Below, in pieces: positions 5,810 through 6,020 of a stretch of 6,020 bases of DNA. The stretch lies in contig CANDFU010000122.1 in assembly GCA_947384095.1 (NCBI GenBank), forward strand, positions 1 through 6,020, in the 5' to 3' direction. The notes under the pieces are model-generated. The model was not told the origin of the DNA. It did not search any database and was given only the letters and a program-made list of their open reading frames with translations. The translations under genes were made by a program, and so were the position numbers. Every line of letters starts with the position of its first letter. Within the stretch, counting starts at the first letter, position 1. This stretch comes from an uncultured Roseburia sp. (GTDB taxonomy: Bacteria > Bacillota > Clostridia > Lachnospirales > Lachnospiraceae).

Positions 5810-5856
5810 CGGATATCCAAATTTTATAAAATTTGTACTTGCATTCCCCGGATATC
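5810..5856. repeat. Two copies of CGGATATC flanking the palindrome and the tRNA -35 box
   Basis: CGGATATC occurs at 5810-5817 and again at 5849-5856 in the same orientation, 39 bases apart. The first copy is within GGATATCC, an 8-bp palindrome, and the second is inside the -35/-10 spacer of the tRNA promoter. Two eight-base matches so close together could be chance, but the placement suits regulator binding. Confidence 0.35.
5818..5835. repeat. Perfect 18-bp AT-rich palindrome between divergent promoters
   Basis: CAAATTTTATAAAATTTG is identical to its reverse complement over all 18 bases. It lies directly upstream of the tRNA -35 box (5839) and 22 bases upstream of the extended -10 of the divergent ATPase operon (5787-5795). 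Its position matches an UP element for the tRNA promoter, and its symmetry is also what a dimeric regulator would bind. Confidence 0.6.
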
Positions 5857-5866
5857 GTGCTATAAT
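5839..5866 (+). promoter_or_regulatory. Promoter of the tRNA cluster
   Basis: TTGCAT (5839-5844), a 16-base spacer and a perfect TATAAT (5861-5866) with TGC directly before it make a strong extended -10 promoter. Taking CTTGCA as the -35 box instead gives 17 bases. Initiation would fall near 5873, a few bases before the mature 5' end of the tRNA at 5880. The AT-rich palindrome just upstream may act as an UP element. Confidence 0.8.
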
Positions 5867-5879
5867 AAAATCTAGCTAC

Positions 5880-5953
5880 GGAAGCATAGCTCAGCTGGGA
5901 TGAGCGTTCGCCTCACACGCGAGAGGTCACGGGTTCGAGCCCCGTTGCTTCCA
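5880..5953 (+). tRNA. tRNA-Val (anticodon CAC)
   Basis: The full cloverleaf can be drawn by eye over 74 bases. The acceptor is GGAAGCA (5880-5886) with TGCTTCC (5946-5952). The D stem is GCTC (5889-5892) with GAGC (5902-5905). The anticodon stem is TTCGC (5907-5911) with GCGAG (5919-5923), including one G-U pair. The T stem is ACGGG (5929-5933) with CCCGT (5941-5945) around TTCGAGC. The seven-base anticodon loop CTCACAC (5912-5918) puts CAC at 5914-5916, reading the valine codon GUG. The discriminator base is A5953, as in Val tRNAs, and CCA is not encoded. The gene is preceded by its own strong promoter and followed after 32 bases by another tRNA gene. Confidence 0.95.
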
Positions 5954-5958
5954 TTGAT

Positions 5959-5978
5959 GGGCAGACTGTCGTTTGTCC
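5959..5978 (+). other. Hairpin between the two tRNA genes
   Basis: GGGCAGAC (5959-5966) can pair with GTTTGTCC (5971-5978) as eight pairs, two of them G-U, around a TGTC loop. GCATTTT follows. The short U-run makes it at most a weak terminator. It could also be a spacer structure read by tRNA-processing nucleases. The fold is seen in the sequence; any role is inferred. Confidence 0.35.
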
Positions 5979-5985
5979 GCATTTT

Positions 5986-6020
5986 GGGGATATTGCTCAG
6001 CTGGGAGAGCGATACGTTCG
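5986..6020 (+). tRNA. 5' half of a second tRNA, probably tRNA-Ala (anticodon CGC)
   Basis: The sequence opens with acceptor strand GGGGATA (5986-5992), TT, D stem GCTC (5995-5998), D loop AGCTGGGA and GAGC (6007-6010). Then come G, the 5' anticodon stem ATACG (6012-6016) and the first four loop bases TTCG. The window then ends. The first two anticodon bases are therefore C and G, leaving Ala (CGC), Thr (CGT), Pro (CGG) or Ser (CGA). The GGGGATA acceptor and the D arm resemble Gram-positive alanine tRNAs, so Ala is favoured. The third anticodon base and the identity pair near position 70 are not visible. Confidence 0.7.

Overview
The window most resembles a chromosomal segment of a Gram-positive Firmicute, probably a Clostridia/Lachnospiraceae-type gut anaerobe (inferred, not proven). 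The evidence is AGGAGG-like ribosome binding sites, GC-rich genes separated by AT-rich promoters with TGC-extended -10 boxes, tRNA genes without an encoded CCA end, and the family resemblance of the proteins. All protein genes are on the minus strand. The tRNA genes at the right end are on the plus strand.

Left end (1-357): the first bases encode only the N-terminus of a minus-strand gene that looks like the start of a signal peptide. Ahead of it lies a well-formed promoter (119-147). Nested inverted repeats of LacI-operator type occupy 61-119, immediately downstream of the -10 box, so this gene is very probably repressor-controlled. Nothing is recognised in 148-250. A bidirectional intrinsic terminator (251-293) and a separate GC-rich hairpin (324-356) follow the thioredoxin gene. 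Together these account for the 325-base stretch without a complete gene.

Middle (358-2367): prfC, encoding the GTPase peptide chain release factor 3, is followed after 23 bases by a thioredoxin gene. They form a two-gene operon read leftward from a good promoter at 2339-2367. It pairs a translation-termination factor with a thiol-disulfide reductant.

Right-middle (2396-5693): two ATPase genes of different superfamilies are tightly coupled. The first is a MoxR-type AAA+ ATPase with a long C-terminal extension. The second, 16 bases downstream, is a member of the poorly characterised 'predicted ATPase of the ABC class' family (COG3044/PF09818 type, named from memory of its motifs). No VWA-domain partner, the usual companion of MoxR proteins, is in the window. 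No clear terminator separates the pair from prfC, so some readthrough into prfC is possible.

Right end (5694-6020): a divergent intergenic region carries a likely extended -10 promoter for the ATPase pair, a perfect 18-bp AT-rich palindrome, two copies of an 8-bp direct repeat, and a strong promoter for a tRNA cluster. The cluster holds a complete tRNA-Val with anticodon CAC and the 5' half of a second tRNA, probably tRNA-Ala with anticodon CGC, cut by the window edge.

No mobile element, CRISPR array or defence system is visible. The least understood content is the MoxR/ABC-class ATPase pair, followed by the operator cluster at the left end and the palindrome at the right end.
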